Part shown: positions 27,975 through 37,116 of the stretch, piece by piece
How positions within the stretch are numbered: the first letter of the stretch is position 1
Layout of the letters: each line of letters opens with the position of its first letter
NCBI GenBank assembly: GCA_023955335.1
Contig: JAGSGF010000018.1
Location: forward strand, 1 to 52,623
Source: Yoonia sp.
GTDB taxonomy: Bacteria; Pseudomonadota; Alphaproteobacteria; Rhodobacterales; Rhodobacteraceae
Direction: 5' to 3'
DNA: 52,623 bases
Notes under the pieces: generated by a model
Seen by the model: the letters and a program-made list of their open reading frames with translations, nothing else
Told to the model about the DNA's origin: nothing
Databases searched by the model: none
Translations under genes and position numbers: made by a program

Positions 27975-29237
27975 TTGAAAGATGCGATCACGATAATGCC
28001 AACCGAAGACATTGCCGGATGTGGCCCCTTATTACCTGGCGGACGTGGCGCGAAAATCCCCCTGCGGCAGCAAGTATTTCAGTTTGTACGTGGCAACGGG
28101 ACGGCAGCGCGTACCGACATCACCCGCGCGCTTGATATTTCCGCCGGCAGCGCCACGACAATCACCGCCGACCTGATTTCGGCAGGCGTTTTGCGTGAAA
28201 TCGCCACCCCTGGCCGCGAAAATGGCCGCGGGCGCCCGCCCGTCGCGCTCCAGATCGTGCCCGACGTCGCCCATGTGATCGGCATCAAACTATCCTATGA
28301 AAAACACACTGCGGTTTTGACCGATTTTGCAGGAAATATTGTCGCAGACGTGGCCATAGGCACAGGCTTAAAACGACGCAGCTTGCCCCAGTTTCTAGAC
28401 GAAATTACCAGTCTCATTGCGCAAGTTCTGGTCGCAGCCAATATGACTATCGGCCAAATCAAGGCAATCGGCATCGGGCTGCCTGGTATCATTGATCACG
28501 CCAGTGGCAGGATCGTCTGGTCGGCGCTGCTCCAAGACCGCAACGAAGACCTGCGCGGTGCATTTGCAAAGCGTTTTCCAATGCCGCTTTATCTCGACAA
28601 TGATGCCAATTTGCTTACGCTGGCAGAACTCTGGTTCGGTGCGGGGCGCACGATGCGTGACTTTGCTGTTGTCACGATTGAGAACGGCGTTGGTATGGGG
28701 TTGGTTATTGATAACCGGCTGTACCGCGGCACACACGGCATGGGCTTGGAACTTGGCCACACAAAGGTGCACTTGGACGGGGCTTTGTGCCGCTGCGGAC
28801 AGCGCGGTTGCCTCGAAGCCTATCTTGCCGATTACGCGCTTGCCCGCGAAGCAACCACTGCACTTGAATTGCCCTTTAAGGCGCTCGCGCCACCGGGGGA
28901 AATCCTCAACACGCTTTTCCAAGATGCCAAGGCCGGAAACAGCGCTGCACAAACCATCTTTCGGCGTGCGGGCAGGTATCTATCGGTTGGTCTGTCAAAT
29001 GTCGTACAGCTTTTTGACCCACCGCTGATCATCTTGTCAGGCGAGCGCATGCAGTATGACTACTTATATGCGGAAGAAGTCTTTGACGAGATGCAAAAAC
29101 TTGTGCTGTCGGAAGGCCGCAAACCTTGCCAGATCGCGATCCATGCGTGGGGTGATCTGGTCTGGGCGCGGGGTGCGACCGCATTGGCGCTTTCGGCCCT
29201 TACTGACACGATGATCGGCGGCGAGGAGCCCGTTTGA
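27975..29237 (+). CDS. xylR: ROK-family transcriptional repressor, probable XylR
   Basis: A 420-residue ROK repressor. An N-terminal winged helix-turn-helix (about 28-85, RTDITRALDISAGSATTITADLISAGVL) is followed by the sugar-kinase-like ROK domain with GIGLPGII, ENGVGMGLVIDNRLYRG and the zinc motif LCRCGQRGCLEAY. Divergence from xylF makes it the likely xylose-responsive repressor. The start is taken as TTG 27975, because AAGGA stands eight bases upstream; ATG 27996 is the alternative. Its stop overlaps the next gene's start by 4 bp. Confidence 0.9.
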   Translation: MKDAITIMPTEDIAGCGPLLPGGRGAKIPLRQQVFQFVRGNGTAARTDITRALDISAGSATTITADLISAGVLREIATPGRENGRGRPPVALQIVPDVAHVIGIKLSYEKHTAVLTDFAGNIVADVAIGTGLKRRSLPQFLDEITSLIAQVLVAANMTIGQIKAIGIGLPGIIDHASGRIVWSALLQDRNEDLRGAFAKRFPMPLYLDNDANLLTLAELWFGAGRTMRDFAVVTIENGVGMGLVIDNRLYRGTHGMGLELGHTKVHLDGALCRCGQRGCLEAYLADYALAREATTALELPFKALAPPGEILNTLFQDAKAGNSAAQTIFRRAGRYLSVGLSNVVQLFDPPLIILSGERMQYDYLYAEEVFDEMQKLVLSEGRKPCQIAIHAWGDLVWARGATALALSALTDTMIGGEEPV

Positions 29238-30706
29238 AACATATCCTTTTCATGCTGGCCTGCGCCTCTCCTGCCGCGGCTCAAGTTAATTTTGAAGACG
29301 TCAGCAGCGCCCTGCCCGCGCACGCATATACTGGTGGCTGGGAACATTTTGTTGGTGGCGGCCTTGCTGTCTTTGATTGTAACGGTGACACGCTCCCCGA
29401 CATTTTTGCAGCGGGGGGCGATACACCTGCGGCACTGATCCGCAATTTGGGTGACTTCAAATTCACGCGTGCGGACGTTCCAGAAATCACTGGTACGACC
29501 GGCGCCTACCCCATCAACATCGATGGTGACGATTACGTCGATATCTTCGTGCTGCGTGTTGGTCCGAATGTTATTCTAAAGGGCGGCCCCGATTGCAGCT
29601 TCACCGATGCCACACGTCAATTGGGCATCCCGCAGGACGACCGCTGGTCCACTGCCTTCACCGCGTGGTGGAACACCGACCGACCGCATCTCGCCATCGG
29701 GAATTATGTTGACCGTACAGACCCGGATGGCCCATTTGAGGCTTGCGATCACAATGTGATCCTTGCGCCCGACCAAAATGGCTATAACGCCGAAGCTCTC
29801 ACTCCCGGCTTTTGTCCGCTGTCCATTCTCGCCGCCAACGACGCCAGAGGCCGCCCGACCCTGCGTCTGTCCAATGACCGCCACTATTACGTTTCAGGCG
29901 GGTCAGAACAGATGTGGGACATCGGTGAACAGCGCTTTCTGGGCCCTGACGATGGCTGGCAAACCACGTCGCTTTGGGGGATGGGCATCGCCGCGCGTGA
30001 CCTGAACGCGGACGGTCGCGATGAAGTTATGCTAACATCTATGGGCGATCAGCTGCTGCAAATTGCGCAGGCTGATGGCACGTATGTTGCAGCCCCTTAC
30101 AGCATCGGGACCTATGCTCAGCGCCCTCATGTGGGCGACGACGGCCGGCCTTCAACTGGGTGGCATGCAGAATTTGGCGACATCAATAATGACGGGCGCG
30201 CCGATCTTTTCATCGCGAAAGGCAATGTCGACCAAATGCCTGGCATGGCAACCCGTGATCCAAATAATCTACTGCTCCAGAATAGTGACGGGACCTTCAC
30301 AGAGGTGTCACAGATCGCAGGCACCGCGTCCATCAAACGGTCCCGTGGTGGCGCGCTCGCTGATTTCGACGGCGATGGGCTGCTTGATTTGATTGTCTCG
30401 AACCGACGGTCTCTGCTCGCGCTTTACCGCAACACCACACCCGACACCGGCAATTGGGTCGCAGTTGATCTGCAACAATCTGGTGGCAACCGTAACGCCG
30501 TCGGGTCCACGGTCACAGTCACCGCAAATGGCCTCAAACAAACGGTCCAGCATACGATTGGTGGCGGGCATGCAGGCGGGCAATTGCTGCCGCGTCATTT
30601 TGGGCTTGGTGATGCGGTTAACGCCGATATCCAAGTTACGTGGCCGGATGGCGCAGTGACAAACCACACATCTGTTGGCGGTGTTATCGCAACAATTAGA
30701 CGCTAA
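29234..30706 (+). CDS. secreted FG-GAP/VCBS-repeat protein with ASPIC/UnbV domain (CRTAC1-like)
   Basis: A 490-residue exported protein with a short signal peptide (MKHILFMLACASPAAAQ). It contains several FG-GAP-type calcium-binding blades: FDCNGDTLPDIF, IDGDDYVDIF, LNADGRDEV, INNDGRADLF and FDGDGLLDLI, spread over about residues 50-395. It ends in an ASPIC/UnbV-type domain (about 410-485). This is a beta-propeller of the CRTAC1 type. The start is TTG 29234, with GGAG upstream, and overlaps the xylR stop (TTGA). It converges on and overlaps the dihaem protein gene. Such proteins are often found near haem enzymes and other secreted redox proteins; its role here is unknown. Confidence 0.82.
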   Translation: MKHILFMLACASPAAAQVNFEDVSSALPAHAYTGGWEHFVGGGLAVFDCNGDTLPDIFAAGGDTPAALIRNLGDFKFTRADVPEITGTTGAYPINIDGDDYVDIFVLRVGPNVILKGGPDCSFTDATRQLGIPQDDRWSTAFTAWWNTDRPHLAIGNYVDRTDPDGPFEACDHNVILAPDQNGYNAEALTPGFCPLSILAANDARGRPTLRLSNDRHYYVSGGSEQMWDIGEQRFLGPDDGWQTTSLWGMGIAARDLNADGRDEVMLTSMGDQLLQIAQADGTYVAAPYSIGTYAQRPHVGDDGRPSTGWHAEFGDINNDGRADLFIAKGNVDQMPGMATRDPNNLLLQNSDGTFTEVSQIAGTASIKRSRGGALADFDGDGLLDLIVSNRRSLLALYRNTTPDTGNWVAVDLQQSGGNRNAVGSTVTVTANGLKQTVQHTIGGGHAGGQLLPRHFGLGDAVNADIQVTWPDGAVTNHTSVGGVIATIRR

Positions 30707-32031
30707 GGCACGGGTAATCCGCTTGGGACGCTTTCCGGAATTCCCAAACGCCCGGCCAAACTCGCGGTATCAGTTAGGCTGTTTAAGAACGCGACCAAAG
30801 CCTCTACTTCGTTGGCGCTCAGCGGGACGGGGTCACGTTTCACAGCAGCCCCAATTGCCGCAACTTGCGCCGTGTCCTCCATAACGGCAAAGTCAGAATC
30901 CGTTGGGTCAAGTAGATCCACTTGGCTCCGCTCGAACCGCTTCAACCCGGCAACAGGATCAACATGATCACGGATGAATGATGCCAAATCCCGATGGGCT
31001 CCGGCATGACCATAAGGCGCAGTCCATTGAACATTGCGCAATGACGGCGTCCGGAATGCATATAGATCGGCAGTATTTCCTGTTACGCGAAAACGCCCCT
31101 CATCGCGCTGATGATCCTCGAAACTAGCGGCCTTGCCAGGTCCGATCTGCGGTGCACCCATCGCATGAAACTGGTGATCCGTCTGCAGCGCGCCGCTGTG
31201 ACAATCCGCGCATCCTGCCCCCCCGTAGAACAACTGCTGCCCATCTGCAGCAAGCCCAGTCAGCACCGTTTCACCGCGCAGCACTGCGTCAAACGGGGAC
31301 TGATCAGCGCGCCACTCTTGCGCCATGAAAACAGCAATCGCGTTCGATACATCCGTGAATGCGATGTCGTCAGGCCCATCGATGTCGGGGTATACGGCCG
31401 TAAATTGACGCGCATACTGGGGAATGCCGGCGACGCGTTGCGCCAATAAATTCCATGCACCGTTATCACCCGCGATCAGCCCCCGACGTACAGCGCGCCC
31501 CACATCGTTTTCGCGGTATCCGCCGGCCATTTCATCCCTGCTCAATACGGGAAACATCGTCTGCGCCGATAAAAGCGAAGCAAATCCTGCCACCATATCA
31601 TCGCCCATCGGAGTGCGAACTCCGTCCTTGCGGCTTTCATCAATCTCCAAGCGACCGTCGTGGAACATCGCCGTAAATTCCTTTGCACCAAGATTAAACA
31701 ACGCAGGCGCATTGCGCGGTATCCGCTCCTTTGGTGGGTTGTGCATATCTATGCGGCGATCCGGGCCCAGCCCGATTCCGCCTTCACCAATTCCCAGCGC
31801 CAAGCCATCTGCCGTTCCAAGTCGCGGATGGTGACAGGTCGCGCAGGCAATATTGCGATTTCCCGATAGGATTGGATCATAAAACAGCAATTGCCCAAGC
31901 TTCGCCTCGTCTAAATTCGTGACGTTAAAGCTGTCGTCTTGAAGCGGTTGTGGAAGAGTTTGGGACGCAGCCTCAGTAGACACCAAAAGACCCAGCACAA
32001 ACAAAGTGGACCGCATCAGTCGTTTCTCCAT
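30703..32031 (-). CDS. dihaem cytochrome c peroxidase/MauG-like protein
   Basis: A 442-residue periplasmic protein with a signal peptide (MEKRLMRSTLFVLGLLVSTEAAS) and two c-haem sites, C63-ATCH and C274-ADCH. It also has LGQLLFYDPILSGNRNIACATCHHP and TPSLRNVQWTAPYGHAGAHRDL, typical of the CcpA/MauG family. It should reduce peroxide or catalyse an oxidative modification in the periplasm. The open frame extends in the same frame to 32331, but ATG 32031 has AAGGAA upstream and begins the signal peptide. It is downstream of, and co-directional with, the pentahaem cytochrome, so electrons may pass between them. Confidence 0.88.
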   Translation of the reverse strand: MEKRLMRSTLFVLGLLVSTEAASQTLPQPLQDDSFNVTNLDEAKLGQLLFYDPILSGNRNIACATCHHPRLGTADGLALGIGEGGIGLGPDRRIDMHNPPKERIPRNAPALFNLGAKEFTAMFHDGRLEIDESRKDGVRTPMGDDMVAGFASLLSAQTMFPVLSRDEMAGGYRENDVGRAVRRGLIAGDNGAWNLLAQRVAGIPQYARQFTAVYPDIDGPDDIAFTDVSNAIAVFMAQEWRADQSPFDAVLRGETVLTGLAADGQQLFYGGAGCADCHSGALQTDHQFHAMGAPQIGPGKAASFEDHQRDEGRFRVTGNTADLYAFRTPSLRNVQWTAPYGHAGAHRDLASFIRDHVDPVAGLKRFERSQVDLLDPTDSDFAVMEDTAQVAAIGAAVKRDPVPLSANEVEALVAFLNSLTDTASLAGRLGIPESVPSGLPVP

Positions 32032-32334
32032 CACGTGATTTCCTTCCACCATGTCGGCAAACTGGTCTTGTCCAGACAGCGCAGCCCAATTCGCTTTCAA
32101 ACATGCATAGCCCTCATCGAAAGGGTCATCAAAGTCATATTCTTCGTCATGATCAAGCCTGTCGTCAAAGTCCTGAGTAGCTTGATCCTTCTTGCGCGCA
32201 CCCGTTGCACCAAAATCACCGCCCACCTGTTCCCAATGACGGTCATATGCGAGATATCGGCCCCATCGCCGCCCTCTCTGCCATCCGGCAAACCACCCAA
32301 GAAATCCCTCACGACCAGACGCCAGTAGCATAGG
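32032..32334 (-). other. 300-nt spacer that is entirely open in the dihaem-protein frame
   Basis: Between the pentahaem gene and the dihaem start lies 303 nt with no stop in the dihaem frame. Translated, it is 100 residues with an acidic run (DFDDRLDHDEEYDFDDPFDEGY). The extension would put the signal peptide in the middle of the protein, so it is unlikely to be the N-terminus. It may be the remains of a small gene fused to the dihaem frame, or a gene with an unusual start. I cannot decide. Confidence 0.35.
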
Positions 32335-33438
32335 TCACGGGCGCCGCAGACCTGACATGTCCAGGTCAACCTCTGCGGACAGGTTTTCAAGGCTGTCGTA
32401 AAGAAGTTGCAGCGCATAATGTGGGTTGTGGGTATAAATGGCAGGACCTTTGGCCATAACCTGATAATTATAAGCCGCCCGCAACAAACGCGGTGTCCAG
32501 CTTTGATAGCGGTTTGGAAAGACGGCTTCGTCTGCAGAGGCCGCGCCGTCCATATCACCGTCGACAAAGAAATACGGGTATGATCCGCGATCATAGACAA
32601 GCGCTGTTCCGATAACATCTGTGGCATAGAGCTGGATCGCCTGTCCCAATCGATCATGCAGCGCGCTGATCGGGTCGGAAATCCCTTCCGATGTGTCGCC
32701 GTCCCCATCAAAGTCGATGCGCGACATTCTGATATCAGTGAAGCTTTCGACGCCTTGGTGGCAACTTGTACAGCTTTCCAGCTCAACCTCGAGGGTGTGT
32801 GGCTGGTGACAGTCCACGCATCCGCTCAGGTCAGGGACATGCGTAAACCGCCCACGGTAATCCTTGTCGGGATATTCAAATCCGCCTTGAACCTGTGTGC
32901 CAAAAAGCGCCGCCGCCGATGCAGCGTAGTGGATATTGATGAACGTCAGACCACCCGAAACCACATCATCCTCTAGCCCGGCTGTCGCGCGTTCAACTGT
33001 CAGGGTCGACGCGCGCCCCTGATGACAGACCGTACACATAGCGGATGATCCCAGATCGGGTATGCTTGCACCGGACGGAAATGGAACGGTTGAAAGCGCC
33101 GTGGCTGCCGATGTGTGGCAAGTGGCGCAATCGACGGCCGTTCCGATCGGCACGGGATGGTCGATGATACCTGTCGTCGACATGTCTCCGCCCAAATAAT
33201 CAACGGCCCCTCGACTTGAGTGACATACAGCACAGGTGCCTGGAACCGCGCCGTCTTCATTCCAATGGGTGAAAGATTCGGAAGAATAAGTCGCATGTGG
33301 CGATGCCAGCCAGCTGTCTACGATACCATCCAAGCTGTATTGGGATTGCGCTGTTTCCTGAGCACTGGCTTGCGCACTCAGAACAATAATGGACAGCCTC
33401 AAGGTCATAACCCTGAGCAGTCGTGTGTGCTTGATCAT
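32335..33438 (-). CDS. periplasmic pentahaem c-type cytochrome
   Basis: A 367-residue secreted protein with a signal peptide (MIKHTRLLRV...ASA) and five CxxCH haem sites at about residues 69-73 (CAVCH), 104-108 (CATCH), 135-139 (CTVCH), 207-211 (CVDCH) and 223-227 (CTSCH). A DFDGDGDTSEG stretch near 240 looks calcium-binding. It resembles multihaem electron-transfer proteins of the c554/DmsE-like type, but I cannot assign a named family. The start at 33438 has AAAGGG eight bases upstream; ATGs at 33444 and 33468 are also open. It diverges from the nqr-like operon with an FNR-type box between them, which suggests it is part of the same respiratory module. Confidence 0.85.
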   Translation of the reverse strand: MIKHTRLLRVMTLRLSIIVLSAQASAQETAQSQYSLDGIVDSWLASPHATYSSESFTHWNEDGAVPGTCAVCHSSRGAVDYLGGDMSTTGIIDHPVPIGTAVDCATCHTSAATALSTVPFPSGASIPDLGSSAMCTVCHQGRASTLTVERATAGLEDDVVSGGLTFINIHYAASAAALFGTQVQGGFEYPDKDYRGRFTHVPDLSGCVDCHQPHTLEVELESCTSCHQGVESFTDIRMSRIDFDGDGDTSEGISDPISALHDRLGQAIQLYATDVIGTALVYDRGSYPYFFVDGDMDGAASADEAVFPNRYQSWTPRLLRAAYNYQVMAKGPAIYTHNPHYALQLLYDSLENLSAEVDLDMSGLRRP

Positions 33439-33522
33439 TGTCATATCCCTTTGCGCCGGTCCATTCAAATTAGTTTAGCGTAAGATTTCCGATCAGCTTA
33501 CCGGAGAAACGGTTGGACCATT

Positions 33523-33536
33523 TTGACCCAAATCAA
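33523..33536. promoter_or_regulatory. FNR/FnrL-type box in the cytochrome/nqrA divergent promoter
   Basis: TTGACCCAAATCAA matches the FNR consensus TTGAT-N4-ATCAA at nine of ten fixed positions. It is 41 nt from the nqrA-like start and 84 nt from the pentahaem cytochrome start. It could control both directions in response to oxygen limitation. Confidence 0.7.
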
Positions 33537-33577
33537 TTCGCGAGGTCGTTGATTGTAGCATTGTCATCATCAGGCAA

Positions 33578-34879
33578 ATGGACAGGCGGTGCGCCAATGC
33601 GAAAGGACAGTTGAGGTTGGATCATATCAAAATCAGGCGCGGTCACTGGGCCACTCAGGCGGACGCTCCGGACCAACATGTCTGCGAGGCCCTGATGCCG
33701 AATTCGGCTGCGTTCATTGGCGCGGATTATCCACGTCTCCGACCCGTATTCAAACTGTCCGAAGGCGACACCGTTACGGCGGGCCAGACCGTTTTCAGAG
33801 ACCGCACACGGCCGCGCATTGCCTTTGTGGCGCCGATCTCGGGAACAATTTCACAGATCGCCTATGGGCCGCACCACACTTTGTCCCTGTGCAGCATTAC
33901 GAGGGATGCAAACGCCCCTGAACCCGGTGCAAGGCCGCCAACGGATGACCTGAGCGAAAGCAATGTTCGCGAAACTCTTCTCACCAGTGGCATGTGGCCG
34001 GCCTTGCGGTCCAGACCGTTTGGCCGCGTTCCTGACCCAGACGCGCGCGCAGCCGCCATCTTTGTCACTGCAACGCAGCTTTCGCCGTTGGCCCCCGATC
34101 CCCATCTGGTAATCGCGCAGCAGGCACAGGCTTTTGCACATGGCATGTCTGTCCTCACCCATCTGACCGCCGGGCCGGTACACGTCTGCCAATCTCGACA
34201 AGAGGCCCTATGCGCGCAAACCGACCAGATAAAAGTCACTGTTTTTAAGGGTGCAATGGCGTCAGGATTAGCTGGAACCCACGTCGACCGTCTGCATGCG
34301 GTGCAATCGGGCCATCCGGTTTGGACAATCGGGTATCAGGACGTGGCCGCCATCGGCCATCTCTTTATGACTGGTGAATATGCGACGCACCGCGTGGTTT
34401 CGATCACTGGCCCCGGCGCGCAACAGCCAAAACTTATGCGCACCTGTCTGGGGGCCCGTCTGCAGGACATATGTGCGGACCAGAATGTTGAGCCCCAGAA
34501 CGCACCGCCCGCGCAGCTGATGTCAGGCGATGAAATCACGGGTCGCGCGTCAGCGTATTTGGGCAGGTTTGATCAGCAGGTCACATTGGCCCTAAAACCC
34601 GAGCCCCTCCAGCGATCAGGCTGGCGATCACGCCTGTTTACACGACAAGGACCGATGACCCCCACGATGGCAATCGAGCAGGCCTTGGCCCCAAATATCC
34701 TGCCTGTGCCATTGCTGCGCGCCCTCAGTGTCGGCGACACCGACGCGGCGCGGCGGCTCGGTGTTCTTGCGCTGATCGAAGAAGACGTTGCCGTCCTGAC
34801 ACGCCGTTGCACAAGCGGCGCGGATTACGGGTTACTGTTGCGTCAGGTTCTGGATGACCTGATGGACGAAGGGCTATGA
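33578..34879 (+). CDS. nqrA: NqrA-like subunit of an Na+-NQR-type complex
   Basis: A 433-residue cytoplasmic NqrA homologue. Family features are a biotinyl/lipoyl-like fold early on (FKLSEGDTVTAGQTVFRD, then FVAPISGTISQI), a segment like the NqrA RPFGRVPDPD motif, VWTIGYQDVAAIGHLFMTGEYATHRVVSITG and SGDEITG. In canonical complexes NqrA sits under NqrB and helps bind quinone. The start is uncertain: ATG 33578, or a TTG near 33611-33617 that would align with the usual LRLDHIKIRRG beginning. It overlaps nqrB by 4 bp. Confidence 0.88.
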   Translation: MDRRCANAKGQLRLDHIKIRRGHWATQADAPDQHVCEALMPNSAAFIGADYPRLRPVFKLSEGDTVTAGQTVFRDRTRPRIAFVAPISGTISQIAYGPHHTLSLCSITRDANAPEPGARPPTDDLSESNVRETLLTSGMWPALRSRPFGRVPDPDARAAAIFVTATQLSPLAPDPHLVIAQQAQAFAHGMSVLTHLTAGPVHVCQSRQEALCAQTDQIKVTVFKGAMASGLAGTHVDRLHAVQSGHPVWTIGYQDVAAIGHLFMTGEYATHRVVSITGPGAQQPKLMRTCLGARLQDICADQNVEPQNAPPAQLMSGDEITGRASAYLGRFDQQVTLALKPEPLQRSGWRSRLFTRQGPMTPTMAIEQALAPNILPVPLLRALSVGDTDAARRLGVLALIEEDVAVLTRRCTSGADYGLLLRQVLDDLMDEGL

Positions 34880-35667
34880 GGCTGCTTGTGCGGTCTGCCC
34901 GCAACAGCCTCGGTGGTGTCACCTTGGCGCAAGCGACTGCGCTCGTGCTACCAGTGGTCATTGTGGCACAGGCGCAGCCCTCCCGATATGCGATCTTGTT
35001 GGTCACGGCGCTGTTGAGCACGTTGATTTGGGAGGCGGTTTTTGCGGCGCTGCGCAAATACCCGTTCAGCTTTCACGGGCTGACAACGGCATTGATCTTT
35101 GTGGTGATGATCCCGCCGACCCTGCCGCTGTGGCAACTGGTCTTGATGCTGTCGCTTGGGGTAATCTTGGGCGAATTGATCTTTGGCGGGCGCGGTTACG
35201 GGTTTATCAATCCGGCTGTGGTCGCGCTTTGCCTTTTGGTGTTCTCGTTTCCGCAAGTGCAGCTTCCACCTGCATCGCAATCTCTTGCACTGGCGGTGGT
35301 GCCGGGGGCGGTTTGGCTTTTGCTGCTCGGCCTGATTTCGGCACGCGTTATCGCGGGCACCGTTTTGGGGATCGTGGGCCTGATGTTTCTGGGCGGAACC
35401 GGTGTTCACATCCTAACAATCGGCACTGCGCTTGGCTTTGGTCTGATCTTCCTGATCTGCGACCCGACGGGCGCTGCGGCCACCAATCCGGGACGTTGGA
35501 TTTACGGCGTTTTGGCGGGAGGTCTGATTATCCTTTTCTCCGGCGGCCAGAACCCAACCGCAGACTCTGTCGTTTTTGCCGCGATCACGGCGAGTGTGTT
35601 TGCCCCCTTGATTGACCATCTTGTCGTTCTGGGGCATGCAAAATGGCGCGGCGTAGCCCATGGGTAA
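34876..35667 (+). CDS. nqrB: shortened NqrB-like membrane subunit without the flavinylation site
   Basis: A 263-residue membrane protein with clear NqrB blocks: IPPTLPLWQLVLMLSLGVIL, GELIFGGRGYGFINPA, then the C-terminal LISARVIAGTVLG, FLICDPTGAAATNPGRWIYG and FAPLIDHLVV. Canonical NqrB has about 410 residues. Here the N-terminal 120-150 residues are missing. So is the internal segment between FSFPQVQLPP and VPGAVWLLLLGLIS, which normally holds GFSGAT (covalent FMN-Thr) and the PGSIGE loop. Reading frame and composition are intact, so this looks evolved rather than broken. Without FMN-B the electron path must differ from that of Na+-NQR. Confidence 0.85.
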   Translation: MRLLVRSARNSLGGVTLAQATALVLPVVIVAQAQPSRYAILLVTALLSTLIWEAVFAALRKYPFSFHGLTTALIFVVMIPPTLPLWQLVLMLSLGVILGELIFGGRGYGFINPAVVALCLLVFSFPQVQLPPASQSLALAVVPGAVWLLLLGLISARVIAGTVLGIVGLMFLGGTGVHILTIGTALGFGLIFLICDPTGAAATNPGRWIYGVLAGGLIILFSGGQNPTADSVVFAAITASVFAPLIDHLVVLGHAKWRGVAHG

Positions 35668-36460
35668 TCCGCTCACCCTCTGGCGACGCTTCCTCGCACG
35701 CGCCAACGATGACCCGGTCAAGGTCTTTGGTGTCGCATTGATCGTGGCGCTGTTCTCAGCGGTTGTGGTGTCGACTGCAGCCGTCACACTTAAGCCCCTG
35801 CAAGACGCACATCTTGAGGCCGAACGCGCTGCCCGGATGGCCCGAATGCTGGACACATTGCCTGGCATGCGGGAGGTGATGGAAGACGCTGGTATCGACA
35901 CCTTAGAGAAGCGGATCGTCGATCTCGCGACAGGGGACTTCATCGGCGATATTGATGCCGCGAGTTTCGATTTCCAAGCCGCCAGTATCGACCCTGCACA
36001 AAGCGTGGCCATCCCCGCTGACGTGGACGTAGCGCGATTGCGGCGGCGGGCAGTATATGCGCCGGTTTATCTGTTGGAACGCGAGAACGAGCTATTGCTT
36101 GTCGTACTGCCAATGAGCGGCAGCGGCTATCAATCAACGATCCGAGCCATGCTGGCATTAGAACCTGACCTGCGCACAATCGCCGCCCTGACAATAACCG
36201 AACAAGGAGAAACACCCGGCCTGGGTGCCAGCATCGAGGATCCGGTTTGGCAGGCGCGGTGGGTTGGTAAAGAGGCAGCCGACGACACCGGTCAAATCGT
36301 GATCTCGGTCGTTCGCGGAAAGGCCGTGGGCCCTTACCAAGTAGACGGAATCTCAGGGGCAACAGTCACCAGCAACGGCGTGGCCAATATGATCCGCTAC
36401 TGGGTGGGCGATCACGGCTTTGGACCCTTTCTCGACCAATTGAGACAAGAGAGGAAATAG
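35660..36460 (+). CDS. nqrC: NqrC-like flavinylated periplasmic subunit
   Basis: A 266-residue subunit with one N-terminal membrane anchor (about residues 20-45) and a periplasmic FMN-binding domain. [16 protein letters not shown] and [14 protein letters not shown] are diagnostic. The flavinylation motif SGATVT is complete, and by family rule FMN would attach to Thr237. ApbE, which makes this bond, is encoded downstream. The start overlaps nqrB by 8 bp. If NqrB carries no FMN, this flavin on the outer face would be the exit point for electrons. Confidence 0.93.
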   Translation: MGNPLTLWRRFLARANDDPVKVFGVALIVALFSAVVVSTAAVTLKPLQDAHLEAERAARMARMLDTLPGMREVMEDAGIDTLEKRIVDLATGDFIGDIDAASFDFQAASIDPAQSVAIPADVDVARLRRRAVYAPVYLLERENELLLVVLPMSGSGYQSTIRAMLALEPDLRTIAALTITEQGETPGLGASIEDPVWQARWVGKEAADDTGQIVISVVRGKAVGPYQVDGISGATVTSNGVANMIRYWVGDHGFGPFLDQLRQERK

Positions 36461-36462
36461 CG

Positions 36463-37116
36463 ATGACATCAAATTTGCGCCATATCACCGACCCGTTAAT
36501 CCAGAACAATCCGATTACATTGCAGACGCTTGGCATCTGTTCGGCGCTTGCGGTGACCACGTCGCTGTCAACGGCCTTGGTGATGTCGATAGCCCTGACT
36601 GTCGTGTTGTGCCTTGCCTCAGCTTTGATCAGCTTGATCAGAAACCACATTCCCAATGTCATCCGCTTAATCGTGCAAATCATCATCATCGCCTCGCTGG
36701 TCATCGTTATTGACGAAGTCCTTCAGGCCTTCGCATTTGAAATCAGTCGCCAGCTATCCATTTTTGTAGGGTTGATCGTCACCAATTGCCTTGTACTGGG
36801 CCGGGCCGAAGCCTTCGCGATGCGCAACGCGGTCTGGCCATCCATGCTCGACGGGCTGGGCAACGGGATCGGGTACAGCCTGATCCTGATCATCGTGGGA
36901 TCAATTCGCGAGCTTTTGGGCGCGGGGTCACTGCTGGGTTATACAGTTTTCATATCGCGCGCCGACGGCGGTTGGTTTGAACCGCTGGGTTTGATGCAGT
37001 TGGCACCAAGCGCGTTCTTTATCATCGGCCTGCTGATCTGGGCCATCCGAACCCATTGGACGGCACAGGTCGCGGCCCCGAAATTCGCCATTAAAACGTC
37101 TCGGGTGCCGCGATGA
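36463..37116 (+). CDS. nqrD: NqrD-like membrane subunit
   Basis: A 217-residue protein with six membrane segments, homologous to NqrD/RnfE. The two conserved cysteines that share a membrane-buried iron centre with NqrE are present in [10 protein letters not shown] and [13 protein letters not shown], with the [21 protein letters not shown] segment following. It starts 2 nt after nqrC and overlaps nqrE by 4 bp. Confidence 0.93.
   Translation: MTSNLRHITDPLIQNNPITLQTLGICSALAVTTSLSTALVMSIALTVVLCLASALISLIRNHIPNVIRLIVQIIIIASLVIVIDEVLQAFAFEISRQLSIFVGLIVTNCLVLGRAEAFAMRNAVWPSMLDGLGNGIGYSLILIIVGSIRELLGAGSLLGYTVFISRADGGWFEPLGLMQLAPSAFFIIGLLIWAIRTHWTAQVAAPKFAIKTSRVPR

Noticed and set aside
32097-32786. 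229-codon minus-strand frame across the pentahaem and spacer region
   Set aside because: It is the shifted frame of the pentahaem cytochrome gene, which has signal peptide and haem motifs; the other frame has no recognisable features.
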